Source of the DNA: Tsukamurella spumae
Lineage (GTDB): Bacteria; Actinomycetota; Actinomycetes; Mycobacteriales; Mycobacteriaceae
Reading direction: 5' to 3'
Length of the DNA: 64,000 bases
NCBI RefSeq assembly: GCF_012396015.1
Contig: NZ_JAAXOQ010000006.1
Coordinates: 1-64,000 of the forward strand
Both the position numbers and the translations under genes were made by a program. Positions within the stretch are counted from its first letter, which is position 1, and every line of letters starts with the position of its first letter. The notes beneath the pieces are model-generated. The model worked only from the letters and a program-made list of their open reading frames with translations, was not told the origin of the DNA and did not search any database. This document shows, one piece after another, positions 27,076 to 35,219 of this stretch.

Positions 27076-28591
27076 CTAATCCGGCACCAGGATCTCGGTG
27101 TCGCGATTCAGGGAGCGCTTCTCGAAGAAGTCCCGGGCCGCCGGGAAGCGGGCCCAGAGCAGCATCAGTGCGACACCGAGCAGCAGGGAACCGATGCCGA
27201 TCAGAAACGTGCTTCCGACGCCCGCGAGGGAGGTGGATCCGTATCCCGGGTCGGCCATGTCGATGGCCGACCGAATGAAGGCCCAGGTCATGAACGTGGC
27301 TCCCAGCAGCGGGAGGACGAATCGGTACAGCGCGTGCCGCCGGCTGTCGAAGAGATTCCGCCGGAAGTACCAGATGCACGCGTAGCCGGCGATGCCGTAG
27401 AAGAACGCGATGGCGAGGCCGATCGACAGGATCGAGTCCGCGAGCATGCTGGTCGACACCAGATTCATCCCCGCGTAGTACAGGATCGAGACGACCCCGA
27501 CGAGGATGGTCGAGAAGGTGGGGGTCCGCGTCGTGTCGTCGACGGTCGCGAACCGCGCGGGAAGAGCCCGGTAGATGCCCATCGCGAAGGTGCCGCGGGC
27601 GGTGGGCAGGATGGTGGTCTGCGAGGAGGACAGCGCCGAGACGGCGACCGCGATCACCAGGAACCAGCCCATGGGGCCGAGTGCCTCGCCGGCGAGACCG
27701 GAGAAGACGTCCTCCGCATTGTCCTGATTCGCCAGTCCGACACCCGAATTGCCCAGCCCCGCATACATGATCGCGACCACCGTGACTCCCACATACGTGA
27801 TCAGCAGGATCACGGTGGACAGCGTCGCCGCCCGCCCCGGTGTCCGGCGCGGATCCTTGGTCTCCTCGGTCAGCGCGAGGCAGGCGTCCCACCCCCAGTA
27901 GATGAAGAGGGCCAGCAGGATCGCCTTGCCCAGCGCGGTCCCGTCTGCCGCGAGGGGGTTGAACCAGGTCAACGACGGTGCCGTCGGGTGCGGTGCGGTG
28001 CCGGTGCTGTACCCGATCACGCAGCCGACCACGAACCCGACCAGTGCGAGGTACTGCACGGCGAGCAGGGCCTGCTGCATGCGCTCGCCGATCTGGACAC
28101 CGCGCAGTGAGATCCACGTCATCGCCGCGATGACCGCGCAACCGAGCGCGGTCACGACTGTCCGATTGTGCGCGAGGGAACCGTCGCCCACCAGGTCGAG
28201 AAGGTAGATCGCGGAGATCTCGGCGAGGTTGGCCATCACCAGGACGCCGGCCATGGCGATGCTCCACCCGGCCATCCACCCCCGTGCGCGGCCCGAATGC
28301 CTTGGTGGCCCACGTGAAGACGGTGCCGCAATCGGGCATGTCCTTGTTCAGTTCGCGGTAGGCGATCGCGGTGAACAGCATGGGGATGAAGGCGAGCACG
28401 AAGGCGATGGGGGCCTGCGCGCCGACGGCGATGACGACGAGTCCGAGGGTGGCGGCGAGGGAGAAGAGCGGTGCGGTGGAGGCCACGCCGATCACCGTCG
28501 AGCCCAGGAGTCCGAGCTTTCCGGGCGCGAGTCCCTTGGGGGCGACGGTGCCCGGTGCGGGCGTGGGGTCGGCCACGGGTCGATCTGCCAT
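27076..28591 (-). pseudogene. APC-family amino acid/polyamine permease, interrupted by a 1-nt frameshift
   Basis: The gene encodes a 12-helix permease of the amino acid-polyamine-organocation superfamily. The N-terminal part (LGLLGSTVIGVASTAPLFSL) is read from ATG 28591 up to TWATKAFGPRTG. The rest (WMAGWSIAMAGVLVMANLAE through the C-terminus) is read in another frame ending at 27076. The break is at the run of five C at 28279-28283 (five G on the coding strand); four would restore a continuous protein of about 504 residues with the usual join. It is either a real recent mutation or a homopolymer base-calling error. Neighbours are the amine oxidase and TetR gene, so the substrate is probably an amine or amino acid. 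Confidence 0.82.
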
Positions 28592-28637
28592 CTCGTTCCT
28601 CGTTCCATTCGCGAGCCGGATGTGAGGCAGCTTACAT

Positions 28638-28659
28638 ACAGACCGACCAGTCGGTCTGT
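28638..28659. promoter_or_regulatory. Probable TetR operator upstream of the permease gene
   Basis: Half-sites acagaccgac (28638-28647) and gtcggtctgt (28650-28659) form a perfect inverted repeat with a 2-nt centre. It lies 47 nt upstream of the permease start and 41 nt downstream of the TetR stop codon. Size and symmetry are typical for a TetR dimer site, so the TetR protein next door is the likely binder. Confidence 0.75.
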
Positions 28660-28699
28660 CGAATGGCGAAAGCGCGGCCACCGGTGGAACCGATAGGGG

Positions 28700-29254
28700 T
28701 TACGAGCGCCGCTGCGCGTACATCGACTCGAAAGCGACGGTGAGTGACTCCACGTGGTCGGGGGTCAGGACCTGCTCGTTCTCCTCGAGGCTGAGCAGGG
28801 CGTTGTAGTTCAGCCCGTCGCCCACGAACAGCGCCATGCGTGCGAGAGTGGGGTCACCGAGCGCCGACTCGAGCAGATTCAGCCATCCGGCCCGGCACTC
28901 GCGCAGCACGGTGAGGGCGTCGGGGTTGCCTGTTTGGGCGATTCGGACGCACGCCTCGACCAACCGCTCGAGCCTGCTCTGACGGTCGAGCGAGGAGCGC
29001 AGGTAGTAACGGAGCGCCCCTTCCGGGGCCTCGCGCATCGTGTTCACGTCCCGCTCGGCCTGCGCGCGCAGCTCGGTGAACAGCCCCTCCTGCAGCGCGG
29101 CCATCGAGGAGAAGTGGTGGAGCGTGCCGGACTTGGACAGTTCCGCCCGAGTCGCGACGGAAGCCAGTGTGGCGGCACGGATCCCGCGCTCGACGACGAG
29201 GTCCGTGTACGCACTCAGGATGCGCGCTGCGGGGCCGACGGCGGTGATCACCAC
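28700..29254 (-). CDS. TetR-family transcriptional regulator
   Basis: This 184-residue regulator has the N-terminal TetR helix-turn-helix (about residues 8-55): ILSAYTDLVVERGIRAATLA and AELSKSGTLHHFSSMAALQE, the last being the recognition helix region. The rest is an alpha-helical ligand-binding domain. The start is GTG 29254 or 29251. It is upstream of, and on the same strand as, the permease and amine oxidase, with a perfect operator in the gap. It probably represses those genes until an amine-type ligand is present. Confidence 0.87.
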   Translation of the reverse strand: MVITAVGPAARILSAYTDLVVERGIRAATLASVATRAELSKSGTLHHFSSMAALQEGLFTELRAQAERDVNTMREAPEGALRYYLRSSLDRQSRLERLVEACVRIAQTGNPDALTVLRECRAGWLNLLESALGDPTLARMALFVGDGLNYNALLSLEENEQVLTPDHVESLTVAFESMYAQRRS

Positions 29255-29285
29255 CGTATTCTACGACGGGTCGTCGTGGAGGAGG

Positions 29286-29330
29286 TCAGCCGCGCAGACG
29301 CTCTCGGCGCAGCGGATCCACGTCCGCAGA
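29286..29330 (-). pseudogene. Remnant of a duplicated gatD 3' end
   Basis: On the minus strand this short stretch reads ADVDPLRRERLRG and a stop codon. The intact gatD ends PDVDLLRRERLR and a stop. The DNA at 29293-29326 matches the gatD end at 30597-30630 in 31 of 34 positions. The remnant lies between the TetR gene and the monooxygenase, so the monooxygenase is bracketed by two copies of the gatD terminus. It looks like the scar of an insertion. Confidence 0.65.
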
Positions 29331-29350
29331 ACCCAGCAAGCGGTCCTGGG

Positions 29351-30526
29351 TCACCGCTGCTGATGTGCCAGCATCGAGTACTGTGCGCTGGCCTGCTTCG
29401 ACCAGGTGACGAGCGCGCGGATCCGGGGCAGTCGGAGCGCCTCGAAATGGGCGAACACCTCCGCCGGCGACTCGCCGTCACGCTGCTGAAGGAGACTCGC
29501 GAGGACGGCGCCGTCGTCCATCGCGCTGGCGTAGCCGCCGCCCGTCATCGGCGAGACCGAGTGTGCCGCATCGCCGATGATGGCGATCGAACCGCGGGCC
29601 ATTCGCTCCGGCAGGTACTCGGAGATGGGGGAGCCGCTGAGTACGGCGGGATCGGCGACGCCCGTGGCCACCGCCTCGGCCCACGGGGAGGGCCACACCT
29701 GGGGCACCAGGTCGAGCAGGTCGCGGCGCACCTCGTCGGAGATGTTCCGGTGGTTCAACGTGCCGACCACCGCGCCGTCGTCGGTGAGGCTGCCGGTCCG
29801 CCTCAGCAGATCGGCGCGGTGCGCGTCGAACCAGGCGAAATTGATGTACCGGCGCCCGGGCTCCAGCGAGCCGTCCGGGCCCGGATTGACCGCGCCGATC
29901 AGGCGGTATCCGCGACTGAAGACGATCCACAGGCCGCCCGACGAGGGCCAGTCCACGGGTTGCGACAGTGTGCTTTCGTCGACCAGTCCCCGCCACGTGA
30001 TGTAGCCCGAGTAGGTGGCGAAGGGCTCCTGCGGATTCACCGCCGCGCGTACGGTGCTGCGGTAGCCGTCGGCGCCGACGACGGCGCCGACGGTCTCCTG
30101 TTCACCGTCGTCGTACGTGACCCGCACGCCCACCCCGGTGTCCACCACCGAGGTCACGTTCCGTCCCTCGGTGAGAGTGATGGCGGGTGAGCGCAGCGCG
30201 TGGTCGCGCAGCCACTCGTACAGTGCGGACCAGCTCACGAGCTGGGGGAGATCGAGGTCATGGGCGCCGTCGATCGCGGGTGAGGTGGGGAGCGAGGGTT
30301 CGGCGGCGAGGTCGAAGCCCACGGTCCGGGCGAGCGATTCGGGCTGGATCTTCAGTCCGTCTCCGCCGCGCACGCGCGCGTGCGCACGCTCCACCACTCG
30401 GACGGGGATCCCCCGTGCGGCACATGCCAGCGCCAGGGTGAGACCGGCGAGCGATGCCCCCACGATCAGTAGCTCCGTCGCGGAGCTCCGTGCGGCCGAT
30501 TGCTGCTCTGACGTCTCGCCGCTCAT
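29351..30526 (-). CDS. FAD-dependent monooxygenase
   Basis: This 391-residue protein is a class A flavin monooxygenase. The FAD dinucleotide motif LLIVGASLAGLTLALACAAR is at residues about 19-40. The DG motif VVGADGYRSTVR is near 155, and the GD motif IAIIGDAAHSVSPMTGGGY near 300. Such enzymes hydroxylate aromatic or other organic substrates with NAD(P)H and oxygen. I chose ATG 30526 over a TTG at 30544. It is flanked by the gatD remnant on one side and true gatD on the other, so it may be acquired. The substrate is not known. Confidence 0.82.
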   Translation of the reverse strand: MSGETSEQQSAARSSATELLIVGASLAGLTLALACAARGIPVRVVERAHARVRGGDGLKIQPESLARTVGFDLAAEPSLPTSPAIDGAHDLDLPQLVSWSALYEWLRDHALRSPAITLTEGRNVTSVVDTGVGVRVTYDDGEQETVGAVVGADGYRSTVRAAVNPQEPFATYSGYITWRGLVDESTLSQPVDWPSSGGLWIVFSRGYRLIGAVNPGPDGSLEPGRRYINFAWFDAHRADLLRRTGSLTDDGAVVGTLNHRNISDEVRRDLLDLVPQVWPSPWAEAVATGVADPAVLSGSPISEYLPERMARGSIAIIGDAAHSVSPMTGGGYASAMDDGAVLASLLQQRDGESPAEVFAHFEALRLPRIRALVTWSKQASAQYSMLAHQQR

Positions 30527-30592
30527 ATCGGAAAGTGTACGCAACGCGCGTTCCGGATGGTTGAACGTCCGTGCTGGCGGCCGACGGTGCCC

Positions 30593-31327
30593 CTACCGCA
30601 GGCGCTCGCGGCGCAGCAGATCCACGTCCGGTAGCTCCAAGGGCTCGAGCGGCTTCTGGATCGCCTGGGAGAGAAGGTGATCGGCCAGCTCCGGGTTCCG
30701 CGCCAGCGCCGGGCCGTGCATGTAGGTGCCGAGCACGCTGCCCTGGACCACACCGTCGACCGGCGAACCGGCACCGTTCCCCGTGCCCCGGACCACGCGC
30801 TGCAGCGGTGCGGCGTCGGGGCCGAGTGCGGAACCGCCGCGGTGGTTCTCGAACCCGGTGAGCGGCTGCGTGAGGCCCTCGATCAGCGGCGTGCCCTCCA
30901 CCTCGCCGATGGAGCGCTTCTCCTGCGGCGTGGTGGTCAGGTCGAACAGCGAGATGCCGTCCACCCGTTCGCCCTCGGCGGTCTCGTACCAGTGTCCGAG
31001 CACCTGGATGGCGGCGCAGATCGCCAGCACGGGAGCGCCTTTCGCGGCCGCCTCCTGCATGCCGGGATACCGCGCCAGGTGCCGCGTCGCGAGCCGCTGT
31101 GCGTAGTCCTCGGCGCCGCCGAGGGTGTAGATGTCGCAGGTCGCGGGGACGGGATCGGACAGGGTGATGGGCAGGACCTCGGCGTCGATGCCCCGCAGCC
31201 GCGCGCGTTGGCGCAGTACGAGCGCGTTGCCGCCGTCGCCGTAGGTGCCCATCACATCGGGCAGGACGAGGCCGATCACCAAGGTGGACTCGGTGATCCG
31301 CTCCGCGGATCCGGAGAAGTCGATCAT
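30593..31327 (-). CDS. gatD: Glutamine amidotransferase GatD of lipid II amidation
   Basis: This 244-residue class I glutamine amidotransferase supplies ammonia to MurT for amidation of D-glutamate in lipid II. The nucleophile is C104 (VLAICAAIQVLG) and the histidine is H204 (GTYMHGPALARNPELAD). The N-terminal VLPDVMGTYGDGGNALVL is typical of the CobQ-like GatD branch. The ATG overlaps the murT stop codon (ATGA, 31324-31327), as expected for two subunits of one complex. Amidated lipid II is needed for cross-linking in Mycobacteriales. Confidence 0.93.
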   Translation of the reverse strand: MIDFSGSAERITESTLVIGLVLPDVMGTYGDGGNALVLRQRARLRGIDAEVLPITLSDPVPATCDIYTLGGAEDYAQRLATRHLARYPGMQEAAAKGAPVLAICAAIQVLGHWYETAEGERVDGISLFDLTTTPQEKRSIGEVEGTPLIEGLTQPLTGFENHRGGSALGPDAAPLQRVVRGTGNGAGSPVDGVVQGSVLGTYMHGPALARNPELADHLLSQAIQKPLEPLELPDVDLLRRERLR

Positions 31328-32565
31328 CGGTTGCGCCCCTCCAGTGCCGTGTTCAGGTCGCGGAACGCCGTGTAGTTGGCGAGCACCTCCACCCGCCCGG
31401 GCGGACAGGAGGCGATGGCCGCGAGCGGATCGGCCACCAGGGTGTGCTCGGCGCCCGCGTAGGTCAGGCGGACCGCGAGGTCGGCGCCGCGCTCACCGGA
31501 GGCGACGACCTTGCCGTTCTCGAACCGCTCGAACTGCACGTCCCACAGCCAGGAGAGGTCCTCGCCGTCGGGCACCTGCCCGTTGACCGCGATCACCAGG
31601 CCCTCCGCCGTGCCGTCGATCATCGACATGGCCTCCTGCCAGCCGGCGGGGTTCTTCGCGAGCAGCATGCGGACGGTGTGCTCGCCGACGGTCACGACGC
31701 CGTACCGGCCGGCGACCTCCCCGACGGTGCCCACGGCCTCGACGGCGGCGAGGGGGTCGGCGCCCATCGCGACAGCGGCGGCCACGGCCTGCGCGGCGTT
31801 GCCCCGATTCGCCCGGCCGGGAAGGCGCAGGGTGAGCGGTGCGACGAAGCCGTCGGGCCCGTAGATCGAGGTGTCGTCCACCCACCAATCGGGCTCCGGA
31901 CGGGAGAAGTCGGTCCCCGTCGAGTACCAGTGGTCCCCGTCGCGGACGATCGGCTCGCCGGAGCGCGGGCAGGAGGTGGAGTCGCTGGTCCAGCCCGCCC
32001 CGGCCGCGACCCACACGACCTTCTTCGCGTCGTAGGCGACCGAGGTGACGAGCACGTCGTCGCAGTTGGCGACGACCGTCAGTTCGGGGTGGGCGTCGAC
32101 GCCGGCGCGCAGCCGGCGCTCGATGGCGTTGATCTCGCCGACCCGGTCCAGCTGGTCGCGGGAGAGGTTGAGCAGCACGAGGGCCTGCGCGGCCGTCGCG
32201 TCGAGGACGTGCGGCACATGCAATTCGTCGACCTCGAGCGCGGCGAGCGGCGCGCCCTGGTGCGCGGTGAGCGCGGCGACGATGCCGGCGTCCATGTTGG
32301 CCCCGTCGGCCTGCGTGGCGACGGCGCGGCCCGTGGTCGCGAGCGCGGCGGCGGTCATCCGCGTCGTGGTCGACTTGCCGTTCGTGCCGGTCACGACGAC
32401 GGTCCGCTTACCGTCGGCCAGCCGGGCCATGAGGTTCGGCTCGATCTTGAGCGCGACGAGGCCGCCGATCATCGAGCCCTTGCCGCGCCCGGCGCGCTGC
32501 GACGCCCAGGCTGCGGAGCGGGCGGCGAGCAGCGCCGCGCGGGCGCGGAGGGGGAGTCCGGGCAT
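31324..32565 (-). CDS. murT: Lipid II isoglutaminyl synthase subunit MurT
   Basis: This 413-residue Mur-ligase-family protein activates the D-Glu carboxylate of lipid II with ATP. The ATP motif VVTGTNGKSTTTRM is near residue 60, then the usual NLSRDQLDRVGEI and a C-terminal MurT domain. In studied MurT proteins a zinc ribbon of four cysteines is inserted in the middle domain. Here the matching region (about residues 195-225) reads SCPRSGEPI and HWYSTGTDFSRPEPDWW, with one cysteine left. I chose ATG 32565, since upstream residues are not conserved. It forms an operon with gatD. Confidence 0.92.
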   Translation of the reverse strand: MPGLPLRARAALLAARSAAWASQRAGRGKGSMIGGLVALKIEPNLMARLADGKRTVVVTGTNGKSTTTRMTAAALATTGRAVATQADGANMDAGIVAALTAHQGAPLAALEVDELHVPHVLDATAAQALVLLNLSRDQLDRVGEINAIERRLRAGVDAHPELTVVANCDDVLVTSVAYDAKKVVWVAAGAGWTSDSTSCPRSGEPIVRDGDHWYSTGTDFSRPEPDWWVDDTSIYGPDGFVAPLTLRLPGRANRGNAAQAVAAAVAMGADPLAAVEAVGTVGEVAGRYGVVTVGEHTVRMLLAKNPAGWQEAMSMIDGTAEGLVIAVNGQVPDGEDLSWLWDVQFERFENGKVVASGERGADLAVRLTYAGAEHTLVADPLAAIASCPPGRVEVLANYTAFRDLNTALEGRNR

Positions 32566-32593
32566 GCGCTCCAGGATAGGGCAAGGTGGTGGC

Positions 32594-33340
32594 ATGGCTG
32601 AACTGCACGAGGACCGGGGCCGGGCACTGTCGTTCGGGGCGCTCGCGGAGGACTACGACCGCCTCCGGCCCCGCTACAGCGATGCGACCCTCGATGCGAT
32701 CGCGACGGGCCGCTCGGCCCTCGACGTCGGCGCCGGGACGGGGATCCTGGCTCGTCAGCTGCGGGACCGGGGCCTGGACGTGCTGGCCGTGGAACCCGAC
32801 GGTGCCATGGCCGCGCTCGCGCGGGCCTCGGGCGTGCCGGCCGAGGTCGCGACCTTCGAGGAGTGGGACGCCCGCGGCCGCACGTTCGACCTCATCACCT
32901 TCGGGCAGTCCTTCCACTGGGTGGACGCGGACCGGGCGATTCCGCGCTTCGCCGAGTTGCTCAACCCCGGCGGCCGGGTGGTCCTGCTGTGGAACAAGCT
33001 CCGGCCGACCTCGCCGCCCAACGAGGAGCTCCGCGTCGCGAGCAGTGACTACGTCAACGTCGAGGCCGCCGGCGCGGGGACCCTGGAAGACCTGATGGTC
33101 CGGATGGCCGCGCTGCAGAAGCGGTTCGAGGACGCGGGCTTCGCCGTGACCGAGCGCGAGGACACCTGGACCGAGACGCAGTCCAAGCAGCGGTGGCTCG
33201 ACCTCGCCTTCACCTACTCGTCGCACTCAACTCTGCCGGACGACCGCCGGTCCGCCCTGCGCACCGCGCTCGCCGAGGTCATCGGCGATCGTGACGTCGA
33301 GCTCGCCGCCTCGACCACCGCTCTCATCGCCACCAGGTAG
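32594..33340 (+). CDS. Class I SAM-dependent methyltransferase
   Basis: This 248-residue protein has the SAM motif SALDVGAGTGILARQL near residue 40, motif II VLAVEPDGAMAALARAS, and ITFGQSFHWVDADRAI, which is typical of the methyltransferase type 11 group. Its substrate is unknown. ATG 32594 follows AAGGTGG. Its last 114 nt overlap the convergent DMT transporter reading frame. It is divergent from murT with 28 nt between the starts, so the promoters must overlap. Confidence 0.8.
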   Translation: MAELHEDRGRALSFGALAEDYDRLRPRYSDATLDAIATGRSALDVGAGTGILARQLRDRGLDVLAVEPDGAMAALARASGVPAEVATFEEWDARGRTFDLITFGQSFHWVDADRAIPRFAELLNPGGRVVLLWNKLRPTSPPNEELRVASSDYVNVEAAGAGTLEDLMVRMAALQKRFEDAGFAVTEREDTWTETQSKQRWLDLAFTYSSHSTLPDDRRSALRTALAEVIGDRDVELAASTTALIATR

Positions 33341-34222
33341 GGCAGCGGGTCTGCGCAGCATCCCGAGCAGGCAGCCGGCGATCACCGTCGCCGCCCCGGC
33401 CAGGGCGAGAGCGGTCGGATGCTCGCCGAACACGACGGCGCTCGCCGCGATACCGACGACGGGGACCAGAAGCGTCGCCGGCGCCACCGTCGAGGCGGGG
33501 TAGCGCGCCATCAGCGCGCCCCACAGCCCGTATCCGACGACGGTGCTCATGATCGCGATGTAGGCGACGCCCAGGAGCGCGAGGCGACCCGACGCACCGT
33601 CGAGGCTGTGCGCCAGGGCCTTCCAACCCGTGCTGGGCCCCTCGACTGCGGCGCTCAGCGCCAGCATGGGCAGGGGCGGGATGACCGACATCCACAGGGT
33701 GAACCGGAAGGGCTCCGACGGTGCCGCGAGTCGCTGTCCGATGTTGCCGAACGCCCAGCTCAGCCCGCCCAGGAGGGTGAGGACGACGCCCAGCACGCCG
33801 ACCCCTGCCGCGGCATCGGCGCGGTCGGCGATGATCAGCGCCATCCCGACGACGGCGATCCCGATGCCCGCGACCTGCCGAACGGTCAGCTTCTCGTGCA
33901 ACAGCACCGCGCCGAGCAGCACGGTGAACGGTGCCGAGGACTGCAGCACGAGCGAGGCCAGCCCCGTCGGCATGCCGATGTGCATGGCGGTGAACAGTAG
34001 CCCGAACTGGAAGGTGCCCGAACCGAGGCCGTAGAGCACCAGCCACTTCACCGGGCCCTTCGGCGGCCGCACGAACAGCAGGACCGGGATCGCGAGCACC
34101 AGGAAGCGCAGTGCGCTCAGGAACAGGGGCGGGAAGTAGTCCAGGCCGTAGCGGATGGCCAAGAAGTTCAGTCCCCACAGCACGACGACGGCGAGGGCGA
34201 CGAGGCGGTCACGGGGGCTCAT
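33227..34222 (-). CDS. EamA/DMT-family transporter
   Basis: This 331-residue membrane protein has ten hydrophobic helices and two EamA repeats (WGLNFLAIRYGLDYFPPLFL and the GGLSWAFGNIGQRLAAPSEP area). Members export amino acids or metabolites such as O-acetylserine. The last helix ends near residue 290 (LALAGAATVIAGCLLGMLRR), but the frame runs on for about 35 polar residues antisense to the methyltransferase gene. The normal stop may have been lost. It is divergent from the LysR gene at 34295, which probably controls it. Confidence 0.82.
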   Translation of the reverse strand: MSPRDRLVALAVVVLWGLNFLAIRYGLDYFPPLFLSALRFLVLAIPVLLFVRPPKGPVKWLVLYGLGSGTFQFGLLFTAMHIGMPTGLASLVLQSSAPFTVLLGAVLLHEKLTVRQVAGIGIAVVGMALIIADRADAAAGVGVLGVVLTLLGGLSWAFGNIGQRLAAPSEPFRFTLWMSVIPPLPMLALSAAVEGPSTGWKALAHSLDGASGRLALLGVAYIAIMSTVVGYGLWGALMARYPASTVAPATLLVPVVGIAASAVVFGEHPTALALAGAATVIAGCLLGMLRRPAALPGGDESGGRGGELDVTIADDLGERGAQGGPAVVRQS

Positions 34223-34277
34223 GATCTCCACTGTCCCGGCCAATGAACGGAAGTACAATCGAATATTTCTTGACCAA

Positions 34278-34298
34278 CCATGTAGCGTGACTACATGG
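34278..34298. promoter_or_regulatory. Palindrome covering the LysR start codon
   Basis: Arms ccatgtag (34278-34285) and ctacatgg (34291-34298) form a perfect inverted repeat with a 5-nt centre. The ATG of the LysR gene (34295-34297) is inside the right arm. It lies in the 72-nt gap to the divergent transporter gene and suits autoregulation by the LysR protein. Confidence 0.55.
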
Positions 34299-35188
34299 AT
34301 GTTCATCGGCTACGGATCCTGCGGGAACTCGCCGACCGCGGCACGGTCGCTGCGACGGCGCGGGCGATGGACATGACCCCGTCGGCGGTGTCGCAGCAGC
34401 TCAAGGTGCTCGCGCGGGAGGCGGGTGTGGACCTGCTCGAGCCCGACGGCAGGCGCGTGCGGCTCACCGACGCAGGGCTCGCGCTGGTCGTCCGGGCGGA
34501 ATCTGTACTGGGGGAACTCGATCGGGCGCGGGCGGAGATGGACCGCTACCGCTCGACGCCGGTCGGCGTGGTCCGGCTCACGCTGTTCCCGTCCGCGGCG
34601 GAGCTGCTGCTGCCGGGCGTGCTGCGGAGGACCAGGGCGGCGGGGGTGCGGGTGACGGCGTCGGACGCGGACCTGCCGGGTACGGAACTCCCGGCGATGC
34701 TCGCGGACGCGGACATCGTCGTCGCGCACCGGGACGAGCGCGCCTCACCCCTCGGCGGCCCGCGCATCGCCTCTCGCGTCCTCATGCGCGAGCCGATCGA
34801 TCTGGTCGTGCCGCTCGGGCATCCCTTGGCGGCGGCGGGCCGGGTGGACGCGACGCAGTTGGCGGACCTGGACTGGATCAGTGTGCGCGACGGTTTCCCC
34901 GTCGACGACGTGCTGCGCTCGCTGGCCACGCTCACGGGCGTGCAGCCGCGGGTGGTCCAGCGGATCAACGACTTCCACACCATCCAGGCGATGGTCGCCG
35001 CGGATCTCGGCGTGGCACTCGTCGCCCGGCACGCCGTGACCCATCCGGGCGTCCGCGGGCTCGAGATCGTCGGCGTGCTCGCCGCTCGCATCCTCGAGGT
35101 CGCGATCCGGCCCGGCGCCGAGCGCCGCCCCGCTGTCGCCGCGGTCCTGCGCGCCCTCGACGAGGAGGTCGCCGCGGTCCAGCCGTGA
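34295..35188 (+). CDS. LysR-family transcriptional regulator
   Basis: This 297-residue regulator has the LysR winged helix-turn-helix at residues about 1-60 (MDVHRLRILRELADRGTVAA, then MTPSAVSQQLKVLAREAG). The effector domain of two Rossmann-like halves follows (GVVRLTLFPSAAELLLPGVL onward). It is divergent from the EamA transporter, the classic arrangement for a LysR activator of an exporter. No Shine-Dalgarno precedes ATG 34295; a palindrome covers that start, so a leaderless transcript is possible. Confidence 0.86.
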   Translation: MDVHRLRILRELADRGTVAATARAMDMTPSAVSQQLKVLAREAGVDLLEPDGRRVRLTDAGLALVVRAESVLGELDRARAEMDRYRSTPVGVVRLTLFPSAAELLLPGVLRRTRAAGVRVTASDADLPGTELPAMLADADIVVAHRDERASPLGGPRIASRVLMREPIDLVVPLGHPLAAAGRVDATQLADLDWISVRDGFPVDDVLRSLATLTGVQPRVVQRINDFHTIQAMVAADLGVALVARHAVTHPGVRGLEIVGVLAARILEVAIRPGAERRPAVAAVLRALDEEVAAVQP

Positions 35189-35219
35189 GGCGGAATTGAC
35201 CCTGAGCCGGATACATCCC

